Shown here: positions 26,147 to 36,424 of the stretch, piece after piece
Layout: the number at the start of each line of letters is the position of its first letter
How positions within the stretch are numbered: position 1 is the stretch's first letter
Origin: Rhizobium terricola
GTDB lineage: Bacteria; Pseudomonadota; Alphaproteobacteria; Rhizobiales; Rhizobiaceae
Length of the DNA: 64,000 nucleotides
Reading direction: 5' to 3'
Assembly (NCBI RefSeq): GCF_012927355.1
Contig: NZ_JABBGK010000001.1
Span: 1,792,649-1,856,648, forward strand
Notes under the pieces: model-generated
The model's database searches: none
Seen by the model: the letters and a program-made list of their open reading frames with translations, nothing else
Told to the model about the DNA's origin: nothing
Made by a program: the position numbers and the translations under genes

Positions 26147-27228
26147 TGATTACGACGCTCGGCCGCTACTTCTTCAGGCGCTATGCACTGACGATGCTCT
26201 GGTTTCTGACCGGGGTGGTCGCGATCATCTTCCTCATCGACTTCAGCGAGAATTCCGGCCGGCTGGCCGGGCGCGGATTCTTTTCGGTCTGGGGCCTTCT
26301 CTGGCTGACGGCGCTTCGCCTGCCCCTCATCCTGCAGCAGACGATCCCCTTCATCACGCTTTTCGTCGGGATGACGACGCTGATTGCACTCAACCGAAAG
26401 TCGGAACTGGTCGTGGCGCGCGCCGCCGGCATATCGGTCTGGCAGTTCATGACGCCCTTCCTTTTCGGCGCCCTGCTGGTCGGACTCGCCACCACCCTCC
26501 TGGTCAATCCACTCGCGGCCTGGGGACAGAGGCAGGCCCTGTTCATCGAGGCGAGTTCCCGCGACAGCGACAGCCCGAAATCCGCGAATGCCGTGCCGTG
26601 GCTCAGGCAGATCAGCGGCAATACCGACGTGGTGATCGGTGCCCAGACCGTTCTCGAGGACGGAACCTTCCTCGTCGACGCGACCCTCATTCATTTCGAC
26701 AGCGACGGCCGCATCATTCTGAGACAGGATGCCCAGTCGGCAAAGTTGGAACATGGTTACTGGTTGCTTACCGAGGTTACGGAAACGCGGCCCGGCGAAA
26801 TACCCACAAGGCTCGCCACAGCCAAAGTCAGTACCAATCTGAAACAGGAATTCGTCCAGGAGCGCCTCGCACAACCGGAGACCGTTGCTTTTTATGACCT
26901 TTCGGAAAAAATCGCAGTGGCAAAATCCTTCGGCGTATCGACAAAGGCACTCGAAACGCAGTTCCATTCACTGCTTTCGCTACCCTTCCTTCTGGTCGCA
27001 ATGACGTTGATCGCCGCAACCGTTTCGCTCAAATTCAGCAGGTTCAACCAATCGCGTTCGGCGATTCTGGGTGGAATCCTGTCAGGCTTCGTGCTTTATG
27101 TAGTAACCGTGCTTGTTAAGGCATTCGGAAGCAGCGGTGTCGTGCCTCCGTTCGTTGCGGCCTGGGTCCCAGTCGTCGTGGCTTTGGCGGTGGGAGCGAC
27201 AATTCTGCTTCATCAGGAGGATGGTTAG
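26146..27228 (+). CDS. lptG: LPS export permease LptG
   Basis: This 360-residue protein is the second permease of the LptB2FG exporter, with the family opening LGRYFFRRYALTMLWF, three helices, a beta-jellyroll domain and three more helices. The ATG at 26146 overlaps the lptF stop (TGATG); GTG one codon earlier is possible. The end carries an AGGAGG just inside the gene that serves lptD. Confidence 0.92.
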   Translation: MITTLGRYFFRRYALTMLWFLTGVVAIIFLIDFSENSGRLAGRGFFSVWGLLWLTALRLPLILQQTIPFITLFVGMTTLIALNRKSELVVARAAGISVWQFMTPFLFGALLVGLATTLLVNPLAAWGQRQALFIEASSRDSDSPKSANAVPWLRQISGNTDVVIGAQTVLEDGTFLVDATLIHFDSDGRIILRQDAQSAKLEHGYWLLTEVTETRPGEIPTRLATAKVSTNLKQEFVQERLAQPETVAFYDLSEKIAVAKSFGVSTKALETQFHSLLSLPFLLVAMTLIAATVSLKFSRFNQSRSAILGGILSGFVLYVVTVLVKAFGSSGVVPPFVAAWVPVVVALAVGATILLHQEDG

Positions 27229-29573
27229 TGGCGGTAAGTGACCGCAAGAATATCAGAAGGCTAGCAATAGCCCTGCTGACGGGTGCCGCCGTGTGTGCGT
27301 TGATGTCTTCAGCCGTGGTCGTCCACGCGCAGGAGGACACTCAGTTGCGTTCCCTCGAGCCCAATCTTCCCGCAGAAACAAAGCTCCTTCTGGCAGCGAA
27401 CGAACTTGTCTACGACAAGGATTCGCAACGCATCACTGCGACCGGCGCAGTGCAGATCAATTACGGCGGCTACCAGATGGTGGCCCAGCAGGTCGTCTAC
27501 GACCAGGCAACCGGTCGCGTGACCGCATCGGGCAACATCGAGTTGGTCGAGCCGACTGGAAACCGTATCTATGCGGATACGCTGGACGTCACCGACAATT
27601 TCGCCGAGGGCTTCGTCAAGACGCTGAGAATCGAGACGAGCGACAACACGCGTCTTGCCGCGGAAAGCGGCGAACGGGTGAACGACACTGACATGATTCT
27701 CCACAAGGGCGTCTACACGGCCTGCCTGCCCTGCGCGGACAATCCGGACCGTCCGCCGCTCTGGCAGGTCAAGGCGGAACGCGTCATCCAGAACGGCAAG
27801 AAGCATACGGTTCGCCTCGAGAAGGCCCGGTTCGAGCTCTTCGGGCATACGCTCGCCGTGCTGCCGTTCATTGAAGTCCCGGACCATACGGTGAAACGGA
27901 AGTCGGGTTTCCTGTTTCCGCAGATGCGGTTCTCGGAGAACCTCGGCTTCGGCCTTACCGTTCCCTACTATTTCGCGATCTCGAACCAGCGCGACGCCAC
28001 GGTGAAGGCGACCGGCTTCACCAGTCAGGGCGTGCTGATTGAGGCCGAAATCCGTCAACGTTTCGAAAAGGGCCAGGCATCGCTGCACTTCGCCGGCATC
28101 GACCAGATGAACAGCGACAAGTTCTCGGCAGGCACGAGCGACTCGAATCGCGACCTGCGCGGAATGGTCGGCTCGAAGGGAGCCTTCCAGATCAATCCGC
28201 GCTGGTCGTTCGGCTGGGACGTGATGTTCCAGAGCGACAACAATTTCGCCAAGACCTACAAGCTGGAAGGCTTCGGCGAGGACACGCATACCAATCAGGT
28301 CTACCTGACCGGTCGCGGCAAGCGTAACTCGTTCGACATGCGCGGTTACTATTTCGACGTTCAGGACGCCGACACCGAAAACACCGCCGAGAAGAAACAG
28401 CCGACTGTCATTCCTACGGTCGATTATGCCTATTATGCGCCCGAGCCGATCGCCGGCGGACAGCTGTCTGGCAATATGAACTTCACGTCGCTGGCCCGCT
28501 TCAAGTCCGACTTCGTGGATGTCGACACGAATGGCGACGGCGTCACCGACCTCGTCCGTTATCGTGGCCTTGAAGGCGCTTCGACACGCCTCAGCGGCGA
28601 ACTCGAATGGAAGAGAACCTTCAGCGTGCCAGGGGGCTTGCAGCTGACGCCGCTCCTTGCTGCGCGCGGCGACGCCTACGGCCTCGACATGGATTCGCCG
28701 ACCGGCTATGCGGGCGACTATACGTCCGAGTCCTTCGAGACGCGCCACATGATGACGGCCGGGCTTGAAGCCCGCTATCCCATCCTGTTCTCGACGACCA
28801 ACAGCAGCCACATCGTCGAACCGATCGCGCAGATCTATGCGCGCAATGATGAACAGCTGGCAGGCATGCTCCCGAACGAAGACGCCCAGAGCTTTGTCTT
28901 CGATGCGACAAACCTGTTCGAGCGCGACAAGTTCTCGGGATATGACCGCGTTGAAGGCGGCACCCGCGCTAATGTCGGCATCCGCTACACCGGCAGCTTC
29001 GACAACGGCATCGGCCTGCGCGGCATCTTCGGCCAGTCCTACCACCTTGCCGGTCTGAATTCCTTCGCGACCGACGACCTCGTCAACGCGGGCGCGAATT
29101 CGGGCCTCGAAACCGATGTCTCGGATTATGTCGGCATGGCCGGCATCGACCTGCCGAACGGTATATCTTTGGCGACCAATGTTCGGCTTGACGAAGAATC
29201 TTGGGATCTGCAGCGGACCGACGCAAGCATGTCGTATTCCAACGACCGCTTTCAGACATCGCTCATCTATTCGCAGATCGCTGCCCAGCCCGAATACGGG
29301 TTCACCGAAGCTAATGACGAGCTCAGCACGTCAAGCTCGATCAAGGTCAGCGAGTACTGGACTGCCTTCGGCTCGCTTGCCTGGGACCTCGATGAGAGCG
29401 CGCTCAACAGCAGAAGCGTCGGTATATCCTATGCTGACGAATGCATGGTCTTCACGTTTGCCTATACAGACGAGTTCGACCCGGAAAACGAGACTGCGAG
29501 CGACTGGTCGATCGGGGCTCGCCTGACCTTCCGCACGCTTGGCGACATCAATCTCGGCACGGATCAGCTTTGA
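27228..29573 (+). CDS. lptD: LPS-assembly outer-membrane protein LptD
   Basis: This 781-residue protein is the outer-membrane barrel that receives LPS from LptA and inserts it at the surface with LptE. A signal peptide ends near VVHAQE (about 36). An OstA-type beta-jellyroll follows (LVYDKDSQRITATGAVQIN, then GNIELVEPTGNRIYADTLDV), and then a large barrel. A CLPC pair lies near residue 166 and a further Cys in ADECMVFTFAY near the end; these could form the disulfides that LptD needs. The GTG at 27228 overlaps the lptG stop by one base (TAGTG) and is served by AGGAGG at 27215-27220. Confidence 0.93.
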   Translation: MAVSDRKNIRRLAIALLTGAAVCALMSSAVVVHAQEDTQLRSLEPNLPAETKLLLAANELVYDKDSQRITATGAVQINYGGYQMVAQQVVYDQATGRVTASGNIELVEPTGNRIYADTLDVTDNFAEGFVKTLRIETSDNTRLAAESGERVNDTDMILHKGVYTACLPCADNPDRPPLWQVKAERVIQNGKKHTVRLEKARFELFGHTLAVLPFIEVPDHTVKRKSGFLFPQMRFSENLGFGLTVPYYFAISNQRDATVKATGFTSQGVLIEAEIRQRFEKGQASLHFAGIDQMNSDKFSAGTSDSNRDLRGMVGSKGAFQINPRWSFGWDVMFQSDNNFAKTYKLEGFGEDTHTNQVYLTGRGKRNSFDMRGYYFDVQDADTENTAEKKQPTVIPTVDYAYYAPEPIAGGQLSGNMNFTSLARFKSDFVDVDTNGDGVTDLVRYRGLEGASTRLSGELEWKRTFSVPGGLQLTPLLAARGDAYGLDMDSPTGYAGDYTSESFETRHMMTAGLEARYPILFSTTNSSHIVEPIAQIYARNDEQLAGMLPNEDAQSFVFDATNLFERDKFSGYDRVEGGTRANVGIRYTGSFDNGIGLRGIFGQSYHLAGLNSFATDDLVNAGANSGLETDVSDYVGMAGIDLPNGISLATNVRLDEESWDLQRTDASMSYSNDRFQTSLIYSQIAAQPEYGFTEANDELSTSSSIKVSEYWTAFGSLAWDLDESALNSRSVGISYADECMVFTFAYTDEFDPENETASDWSIGARLTFRTLGDINLGTDQL

Positions 29574-29732
29574 CGGCCTGAGCCGGGCGGTCGAGGCATC
29601 TTCTGCACATGGCTGCGGCGTCATTGTTTCGCCGCAGGAATTGTGCAATGGGTCCGGCACGATATACTTTTACTCGACTATGCGTATGCGGGCGCGTGCC
29701 GTTGTGCGGCGCCCCGCGGGAAAGGAAGACCG

Positions 29733-30671
29733 ATGGCCATTGCAAACAAGGGAAAGCAGATGGTGCTCGCCTGTGCGGTCGCGCTGGCGCTGGTGGCAGG
29801 AGACCTGTCGGTCGCCCCAGTGGCTCAGGCCGCAAGCCAGGTTGTCGCCGTCGTGAACAAGACTGCGATCACGAATGGTGACGTTGCTCGCCGCACCGCG
29901 TTCCTCCGCCTGCAGCGCCGCAAGGGCAACATTGCCAAGATCGCCAAAGAAGAGCTGGTCGACGAAGTCCTGAAGCGCCAGGAGATCGCCCGCGTCGGCA
30001 TGTCGGTGAGCACCGCCGATGTCGATGCCGCCTTCGCGCGCTTTGCATCCTCCAACAAGATGACGCCTCAGCAGTTGACCGGCATCCTCGGACAGGCCGG
30101 TGTCGGCGCCGACCACTTCAAGGCCTATATCGCCGTCTCGATGAGCTGGCCGCGACTGGTCAACGCCCGCTACGGCTCGAAGGGCAAACTCTCCAACCAG
30201 GAGCTCGTCACGCGCCTCCTGGAAAACAAGCAGAAGCCGGTCACGACCGAATACTTCCTCAAGCAGGTCATTTTCGTCGTGCCCGCATCGAAGAAGGGCA
30301 GTATCGGCAAGCGCAAGGCGGAAGCCGAACGGTCGCGCGCCGATTTCCCCGGTTGCGACGGTGCGATGGAGTTCGCGAAGAACTATCTCGACGTCTCGAT
30401 CCGCAATCTCGGTCGCGTTCTCGAGCCCGAACTGCCGGCCGATTGGAAGCCGCTGATCGAAAAGGCGAAGAACGGCACCACCGGAACGCGCGTCACCGAG
30501 CGTGGCGTCGAATATCTCGCGATCTGCAACGAGCGCGAGGTCTCCGACGACGTCGCGGCAGAGGTCGTCTTCCGCGCCGAGGATCTCGGCAAGGACAAGA
30601 AGGAAGACAACCCGAACGCCACGAAGTATCTCGAAGATCTGCGCTCCAAGGCCCAGATCATCTACAATTGA
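29733..30671 (+). CDS. SurA-like periplasmic chaperone
   Basis: This 312-residue protein starts with a signal peptide (ends near VAQA-AS) followed by a SurA N-terminal domain (VVAVVNKTAITNGDVARR, then EELVDEVLKRQEIARVG). The C-terminal half is shaped like a PPIase/parvulin domain but its catalytic residues are not obvious. SurA-type chaperones escort outer-membrane proteins, and LptD is a classic client encoded next door. The ATG at 29733 follows GGAAGA; the earlier in-frame ATG lacks one. It is part of the lptF-to-rsmA gene run. Confidence 0.85.
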   Translation: MAIANKGKQMVLACAVALALVAGDLSVAPVAQAASQVVAVVNKTAITNGDVARRTAFLRLQRRKGNIAKIAKEELVDEVLKRQEIARVGMSVSTADVDAAFARFASSNKMTPQQLTGILGQAGVGADHFKAYIAVSMSWPRLVNARYGSKGKLSNQELVTRLLENKQKPVTTEYFLKQVIFVVPASKKGSIGKRKAEAERSRADFPGCDGAMEFAKNYLDVSIRNLGRVLEPELPADWKPLIEKAKNGTTGTRVTERGVEYLAICNEREVSDDVAAEVVFRAEDLGKDKKEDNPNATKYLEDLRSKAQIIYN

Positions 30672-30681
30672 GCCGTAACGA

Positions 30682-31707
30682 ATGACATTTTCCGATAACC
30701 TTCCGCTTGCACTCAGCCAGGGCGACCCGGCGGGTATCGGGCCAGACATCGCGCTGACCGCCTGGTCAAACCGGGTGGAGCTTCAGCTGCCCCCCTTCAT
30801 CTTCGTCGGCGATCCGGCCGTTCTGAAGGTTCGGGCGCGCGAACTCGACCTCGAGGTTCCACTCAAGGAAACCGATGCCGAAGGTGCTGTCTCTGCGTTC
30901 GGCTCGGCGATGCCGGTCCTGCCAGTCTCCCTCGGCGTCGACGTTGTTGCAGGGGAACCGCATGTGGCGAACGCCAAGGGCACCATCGCCGCCATCGAGA
31001 CCGCGGTCGACCTTTGCTTTGCCGGAAAGGCGCGGGCGATGGTCACCAATCCGATCGCCAAGTCGGTGCTTTACGAGGCGGGTTTCGGTTTCCCTGGCCA
31101 TACGGAGTTTCTCGCCGAGCTCGCGCGACGTCACACCGGCGAAACCTATCGTCCGGTGATGATGCTGGCCGGCCCGAAAGTACGGGCGGTGCCGGTGACG
31201 ATCCACATCCCGATCAAGGATGTGCCCGCGGCGCTCACGGAAGAGGCGATCATCGAGACCTGCCGAATCATCGCAGGCGATCTCAAGGCACGCTTCGGCC
31301 TTGCCCATCCGCGGCTCGCCGTGGCCGGCCTCAACCCGCATGCCGGTGAATCCGGCGCAATCGGTCATGAGGACGAGGATGTCATCCATCCGGCCATCAT
31401 GAAGCTCCGTGACGAGGGCATCGACGCATTCGGCCCCCTGCCCGCGGACACGATGTTCCATGACGATGCGCGCCGTCGCTACGACGTTGCGGTCTGCATG
31501 TATCACGATCAGGCCCTCATTCCGGTCAAGGCGCTCGGCTTCGACGATTCCGTCAATGTCACGCTCGGCCTGCCCTTCATCCGCACGTCGCCGGATCACG
31601 GCACCGCCTTCGGCATCGCCGGCAAGGGAATCGCCCGGGCGGACAGCCTCGTGGCGGCGCTGAAGCTTGCCGACGAGATCAGCCGGAAAACCGAAGCGAA
31701 GTCCTGA
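30682..31707 (+). CDS. pdxA: 4-hydroxythreonine-4-phosphate dehydrogenase
   Basis: This 341-residue cytosolic enzyme works in pyridoxal phosphate synthesis, oxidising 4-phosphohydroxy-threonine with NAD. Family motifs are [12 protein letters not shown] at the start, the [10 protein letters not shown] segment, LNPHAGE and [11 protein letters not shown] with the metal-binding His residues. It lies ten bases after the surA-like gene and overlaps rsmA by one base. Confidence 0.95.
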   Translation: MTFSDNLPLALSQGDPAGIGPDIALTAWSNRVELQLPPFIFVGDPAVLKVRARELDLEVPLKETDAEGAVSAFGSAMPVLPVSLGVDVVAGEPHVANAKGTIAAIETAVDLCFAGKARAMVTNPIAKSVLYEAGFGFPGHTEFLAELARRHTGETYRPVMMLAGPKVRAVPVTIHIPIKDVPAALTEEAIIETCRIIAGDLKARFGLAHPRLAVAGLNPHAGESGAIGHEDEDVIHPAIMKLRDEGIDAFGPLPADTMFHDDARRRYDVAVCMYHDQALIPVKALGFDDSVNVTLGLPFIRTSPDHGTAFGIAGKGIARADSLVAALKLADEISRKTEAKS

Positions 31708-32534
31708 TGGCCGCGATCGACGGACTACCGCCGCTGCGCGATGTGATTGCCCGCCATGGGCTCGACGCGCGCAAGGCGCTCGGCCAGAACTTCCTGCTCG
31801 ACCTGAACCTCACCCAGAAGATCGCCCGCACGGCGGGTCCGCTGGAGGGCGTGACCGTGTTCGAGGTCGGCCCGGGCCCAGGCGGCCTGACAAGGGCGAT
31901 CCTGTCGCTCGGCGCGAAGAAGGTGATTGCCGTCGAACGGGACGCCCGCTGTCTGCCCGCGCTGGCGGAGATCGCCGATCACTATCCCGGCCGGCTCGAG
32001 GTGATCGAAGGCGATGCCCTGAAGACCGATTTCGAGGCCATGGCACCGGAAGGTCCCGTCAAGATCATCGCCAACCTGCCCTACAATGTCGGCACGCAGT
32101 TGCTGATCAACTGGCTTCTGCCGAAGACCTGGCCTCCGTTCTGGGAGTCGCTGACGCTGATGTTCCAGAAGGAAGTTGGCCTGCGCATCGTCGCTCGCGA
32201 GGATGACGACCACTACGGTCGCCTGGGCGTCCTCTGCGGCTGGCGGACGCAGGCGCACATGGCCTTTGACGTGCCGCCGCAGGCGTTTACGCCACCGCCG
32301 AAGGTCACCTCATCGGTGGTTCACCTGATCCCGCGCGCGGAACCTCTGCCCTGCGATGTTGGCAAACTCGAACGCGTAACCCTTGCCGCCTTCGGTCAGC
32401 GGCGCAAGATGCTTCGGCAAAGCCTCAAGCCGCTCGGTGGCGAGGCACTGCTCGCAAAGGCCGGCATCGATCCGGCACGGCGGGCCGAGACACTCTCCGT
32501 CGCCGAATTCGTGGCGTTGGCCAACAATCTCTGA
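31707..32534 (+). CDS. rsmA: 16S rRNA dimethyladenosine methyltransferase
   Basis: This 275-residue enzyme dimethylates two adjacent adenines near the 3' end of 16S rRNA. It has ALGQNFLLD, the SAM-binding [12 protein letters not shown], and the catalytic NLPYNVGT. The C-terminal domain is of the usual length. The ATG at 31707 overlaps the pdxA stop by one base (TGATG). Its end converges with the next chemoreceptor gene. Confidence 0.96.
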   Translation: MAAIDGLPPLRDVIARHGLDARKALGQNFLLDLNLTQKIARTAGPLEGVTVFEVGPGPGGLTRAILSLGAKKVIAVERDARCLPALAEIADHYPGRLEVIEGDALKTDFEAMAPEGPVKIIANLPYNVGTQLLINWLLPKTWPPFWESLTLMFQKEVGLRIVAREDDDHYGRLGVLCGWRTQAHMAFDVPPQAFTPPPKVTSSVVHLIPRAEPLPCDVGKLERVTLAAFGQRRKMLRQSLKPLGGEALLAKAGIDPARRAETLSVAEFVALANNL

Positions 32535-32544
32535 CCTTATAGCA

Positions 32545-34728
32545 TCATGCCGCGCGCGCCGACCTCTGACCGCGCGTGGTGAGGTTGAACAGGCCCACCT
32601 GGCCATTCAGGCGGTCTGCTTCCGTCGCCAATCCGTGCGTCGATGCATTGGTTTCCTCGACCATCGCCGCATTCTGCTGGGTCACCTGGTCCATCTGATT
32701 GATCGCGGCCGTGATTTCCCTGAGAGACGCGGACTGCTCATGCGCGGCACGGACGATGGCGGCGACCTCCTCGTTGATCAGCGAGACATGCCCCTCGATG
32801 CCCCTCAGTGCATTTCCGGTTTCGCCGACCAGGGTGACACCGGCCTTGACCTCCAGCGCCGAACGCTCGATCAACTGCTTGATCTCGCGCGCGGCATCTG
32901 CCGATCGCTGCGCCAACTCCCGCACTTCCTGCGCCACCACGGCAAAGCCCTTGCCCGCCTCGCCCGCCCGCGCGGCCTCCACGCCCGCGTTGAGGGCAAG
33001 CAGGTTTGTCTGGAAGGCAATCTGATCGATCACACCGATGATCTGGCTGATCTGCACGGACGACTGTTCGATCCGGTTGATCGCATCAACGGCATTCACG
33101 ACGACGTCTTCCGAACGCTTGGCATCGACCGTTGCTCGGCCGACCAACATACCGACTTCCTCTGCGCGCCTCGCCGAAACCGCCAGGGTGTTCGTCACCT
33201 CGCCCAATGAGGCCGATGCCTCCTCCAGCGCCGCAGCCTGGCGCTCGGTGCGCTGTGCGAGGTTGTCCGCCGCCCGCTGCAGTTCGACCGCGCCGCTGTG
33301 GATGGTGCCCGTGCTGACCCCAATCGTCGACATTACGGCAAGCAATCTGTCCATCGAGCTGTTGAAGTTGGTTCGCAGGCGATCGAGATCTGCAGAAAAA
33401 GGATTCTCGACCCGATGGCCCAGATCCCCCGCCGCGAGCGCATCGAGCCCGACGGCCAGTTGTTCGACCGCAAAGGCGATCTCGGCGGCGCGTTGGGCCC
33501 GTTCGCGTTCGGCCTGCTGTTCCCGGGCGTTCCTGGCTTCCAGTGACCGCATTTCCTCCGCATGCTTGCGCGCCGCCTCCTCCTGGGAGTTGGCGATGCA
33601 GCGGCGAATGGCCTGCCCCATGGAGCCGATCTCGTCCTTCCCCTCCGAGTGGATGAGGTGAACGTCGATCTCACCGTCGGCGAGCTTCTGGACCGCACCG
33701 GTCAACATGGTCAGGGGCCGCAGAACTGTGAAGGCGATCGAACCGGCGAGCACGATGGCGAGCAGCAGGGCTCCGGCCCCGATCGCGACAACCACGATCA
33801 ACTGACGCTGTTCCGCGTTGGCGATGGTGAGCGCGTCGGCGATGATACCGGCCAGCGTCTGATTCTCCGCCTCCTTGAGCTGCTCGATACGTGCCGTCGC
33901 GGCGGCAAACCACTCCTTGGCGTCGAGCACGGTGAGATCCTGTGTCGTACCGCCCGCCAGCATTTTGGTGCGGAAGTCCTGCATTCGGGCTGCGTCCGGC
34001 GTTTCCAGCGACCCCTTGAACTGGTTGCGCAGATCTTCCGGCAGCAGCTCGAGATACTGGCCGAGCAGCGCATTCTGCGCACCGTACATTCCCAGGAACG
34101 TCATGTAGCGCTCGCGATCAAAGCTGCCGGCGAGGAGGAAACCATTGCCCATACCCCGCTCCTGTCCCGCCACCTCCTTGGCGTTCATCAGCAGGTTGTA
34201 GGCCACCAGCTTGCTGGTGATCCCCTTGGAGGTGGCGGCGAGGGAGAACTCGCGGGACATGTTCATCAGGTGGCCGATTGCCCCCGTGTAAAAGGCAAAG
34301 GCCTCCGCGCCGTTGACCTCCAGCCGGTCGACCCGGCCACGCATATCCTCCAGTCCGGCAATCTCTTCAGCTATTGCGTCGGCATGCCGGGTAAGGTTCG
34401 GATCGGCCTCCGCCACGATGTCCGCATGCACCCTGGACATGCCGTGTCGGAGCGGATCGGTGTGGGTGCGTGCCGCGGCAAGCTCCTCACTGCGCTGCTG
34501 CCCCTTCGACCCGATGAAACCGGCGGTCATTCCGCGCTCGGCCTGCAGCGCATGAACGAAGTCGCCGATCATCCGCATGTCGTCGCCGACATCGACGAGA
34601 TGCCTGGCAGCCTGATAGTTCTCAAGCGTCGCTCGGACCTGCAGTGCGGAAAGCACAACCATCGCCACCACCGGCACCGCCAATGCAGCAGCCAAACGCC
34701 ACTTCACCGAAACATCAATCAACCGCAT
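32545..34728 (-). CDS. methyl-accepting chemotaxis protein with a NIT sensor domain
   Basis: This 727-residue receptor has an N-terminal helix (about 8-28), a periplasmic all-helical NIT (nitrate/nitrite sensing type) domain of about 270 residues, and a second helix near 308-335. The NIT domain carries the paired ERGMTAGFI and QERGMGNGF motifs. A HAMP domain follows ([16 protein letters not shown]), then the signalling domain with the tip [21 protein letters not shown]. It should respond to nitrate, nitrite or a similar small ligand through CheA. No CheR-tethering tail was seen. AGGAGA lies eight bases before the ATG at 34728. The AT-rich stretch at 34780-34840 is a likely promoter. Confidence 0.9.
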   Translation of the reverse strand: MRLIDVSVKWRLAAALAVPVVAMVVLSALQVRATLENYQAARHLVDVGDDMRMIGDFVHALQAERGMTAGFIGSKGQQRSEELAAARTHTDPLRHGMSRVHADIVAEADPNLTRHADAIAEEIAGLEDMRGRVDRLEVNGAEAFAFYTGAIGHLMNMSREFSLAATSKGITSKLVAYNLLMNAKEVAGQERGMGNGFLLAGSFDRERYMTFLGMYGAQNALLGQYLELLPEDLRNQFKGSLETPDAARMQDFRTKMLAGGTTQDLTVLDAKEWFAAATARIEQLKEAENQTLAGIIADALTIANAEQRQLIVVVAIGAGALLLAIVLAGSIAFTVLRPLTMLTGAVQKLADGEIDVHLIHSEGKDEIGSMGQAIRRCIANSQEEAARKHAEEMRSLEARNAREQQAERERAQRAAEIAFAVEQLAVGLDALAAGDLGHRVENPFSADLDRLRTNFNSSMDRLLAVMSTIGVSTGTIHSGAVELQRAADNLAQRTERQAAALEEASASLGEVTNTLAVSARRAEEVGMLVGRATVDAKRSEDVVVNAVDAINRIEQSSVQISQIIGVIDQIAFQTNLLALNAGVEAARAGEAGKGFAVVAQEVRELAQRSADAAREIKQLIERSALEVKAGVTLVGETGNALRGIEGHVSLINEEVAAIVRAAHEQSASLREITAAINQMDQVTQQNAAMVEETNASTHGLATEADRLNGQVGLFNLTTRGQRSARAA

Positions 34729-34860
34729 TGCACATCTCCTTACGGCCCGACAACCTGACCGCGAGATTTGAATGCGCTTCGATTTAGTTTTAGTTAAATT
34801 ATACTATAGCGATAAACAAATATTATCCGACACTTGAATATACCCCTACATTTCGGGGGC

Positions 34861-35508
34861 TTACTTGACCAAGGTTTCCACGAAATCGAAGATGCCGTGA
34901 CGACGGTCACGGCGAAGGCGCTCGGCCTTGACGATCGACTGCACGGCGTCGAAGGCGGACTGCAGGTCATCATTGACGATCACGTAGTCGTATTCGCGCC
35001 AGTGGGCGATCTCGGCACGGGAATTGGCGAGCCGCGTCTGGATGACTTCCTCGGTATCCTCGGCGCGCCGGTGCAGGCGCGATTGCAGCTCGGCCATTGT
35101 CGGCGGAAGGATGAAGATCGACACGACATCGGCCTTCATCTTCTCCTGCAACTGCTGCGCACCCTGCCAATCGATATCGAAAAGCATGTCGCGGCCCTCG
35201 GACATGGCGAGTTCGACAGGCCCACGCGGCGTTCCGTAGAAATTGCCGTGGACCTCGGCCCATTCCAGCAGGGAATCGGAATCCCGCATGCGCTCGAATT
35301 CACGTTGCGAGACGAAGTGGTAGTGCACCCCTTCTATCTCGCTCTGGCGGCGCTGGCGCGTGGTAACGCTGACCGACATGCCGATCTGACCGTCATTGGT
35401 CATTAGCGTGCGGGAGATGGTCGACTTGCCCGCGCCGGACGGCGACGAGATGACCAGCATCAGCCCACGACGCGCGATCTCCACCTTGTTTCCCCTGCCC
35501 TCAGCCAT
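34861..35508 (-). CDS. gmk: guanylate kinase
   Basis: This 215-residue enzyme converts GMP to GDP with ATP. The P-loop [10 protein letters not shown] lies near residues 21-30, and the GMP-binding region [18 protein letters not shown] follows. There is a short N-terminal extension before the P-loop. It starts four bases after the yicC stop, at the end of the run mltG-yicC-gmk, the usual rhizobial order. Confidence 0.95.
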   Translation of the reverse strand: MAEGRGNKVEIARRGLMLVISSPSGAGKSTISRTLMTNDGQIGMSVSVTTRQRRQSEIEGVHYHFVSQREFERMRDSDSLLEWAEVHGNFYGTPRGPVELAMSEGRDMLFDIDWQGAQQLQEKMKADVVSIFILPPTMAELQSRLHRRAEDTEEVIQTRLANSRAEIAHWREYDYVIVNDDLQSAFDAVQSIVKAERLRRDRRHGIFDFVETLVK

Positions 35509-35512
35509 CAGC

Positions 35513-36403
35513 TCACTCCAAATTCTGGACCTGTTCGCGGAACTGGTCGATCACCACTTTGAGCTCGATGCCGGCCGAGGTGACGGCGACGGCATTCGAT
35601 TTCGAACAGATGGTATTCGATTCGCGATTGAATTCCTGCGCAATGAAATCGAGTTTCCGGCCGATCGGGCCACCAAGCGTCAGAAGATCACGCGCCGCGG
35701 CGACATGCGCCTTCAGGCGATCGATTTCCTCGCGCAGATCGGCCCGGGTGGCGAGCAAAGCAACTTCGGCATGCAGCCTGTCACGATCGAGCTTGGCGGA
35801 ACCTTCGAGCAGAACAGCGATCTGGCCTTCAAGCTTGCGGGCGATCTCTTCTGGCTGGCGGGAGGGATCGGCTTCGACCTGCAGCGCCAGTTCCTCGATG
35901 CGGGTGATCTGATCCGAAAGCAGGCGGAAGAGCGCATCGCCTTCGATGCGGCGCATGTCGCACAATGCATGCACGGCCGTTTCCAGGCCGGAAACGATAT
36001 CTGCATCGCGCCGGGCGACCGCCTCGCTGTCGTCGACAGCTTCCTTGAACTCGACGAGGCCGCGGATCGACAGCAGGGCATCGAGACGCAGAGGAGCGGG
36101 ATCGACGAGATCGCCACCCAATTCGTCGCGCAGCTTCAGCACGGCGTCGAGCGCATCGCGGTTCAATACCGCCTCGACGCGGTTCTCGCTCGTCTGGACC
36201 GTGAGCGCGACCTGCAGATTGCCGCGGGTGACATATTGGCCGAGCGAGCGCCGGACATCCGCCTCGAAGTGCTCCATGCCCTGCGGCAGGCGGATCCGGA
36301 TGTCGAGGCCCTTGCCGTTGACCGAGCGCAGTTCCCAGGCCCAGCGGTGCCGGCCGCTGGTGCCTTCGCTGCGGGCGAAACCGGTCATGGATTGCAGTGC
36401 CAT
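35513..36403 (-). CDS. YicC-family endoribonuclease
   Basis: This 296-residue protein matches the YicC family: the family opening MTGFARSEG, then [18 protein letters not shown], and the C-terminal [21 protein letters not shown]. coli YicC is an endoribonuclease acting on small RNA. It is tightly linked to gmk and follows mltG with a 21-base gap. Confidence 0.92.
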   Translation of the reverse strand: MALQSMTGFARSEGTSGRHRWAWELRSVNGKGLDIRIRLPQGMEHFEADVRRSLGQYVTRGNLQVALTVQTSENRVEAVLNRDALDAVLKLRDELGGDLVDPAPLRLDALLSIRGLVEFKEAVDDSEAVARRDADIVSGLETAVHALCDMRRIEGDALFRLLSDQITRIEELALQVEADPSRQPEEIARKLEGQIAVLLEGSAKLDRDRLHAEVALLATRADLREEIDRLKAHVAAARDLLTLGGPIGRKLDFIAQEFNRESNTICSKSNAVAVTSAGIELKVVIDQFREQVQNLE

Positions 36404-36424
36404 CGCCCTGTCCTCGGTTGGAGA

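Noticed and set aside
27309..29045. Minus-strand open frame inside lptD
   Set aside because: Antisense shadow of a well-supported gene, with no recognisable product.
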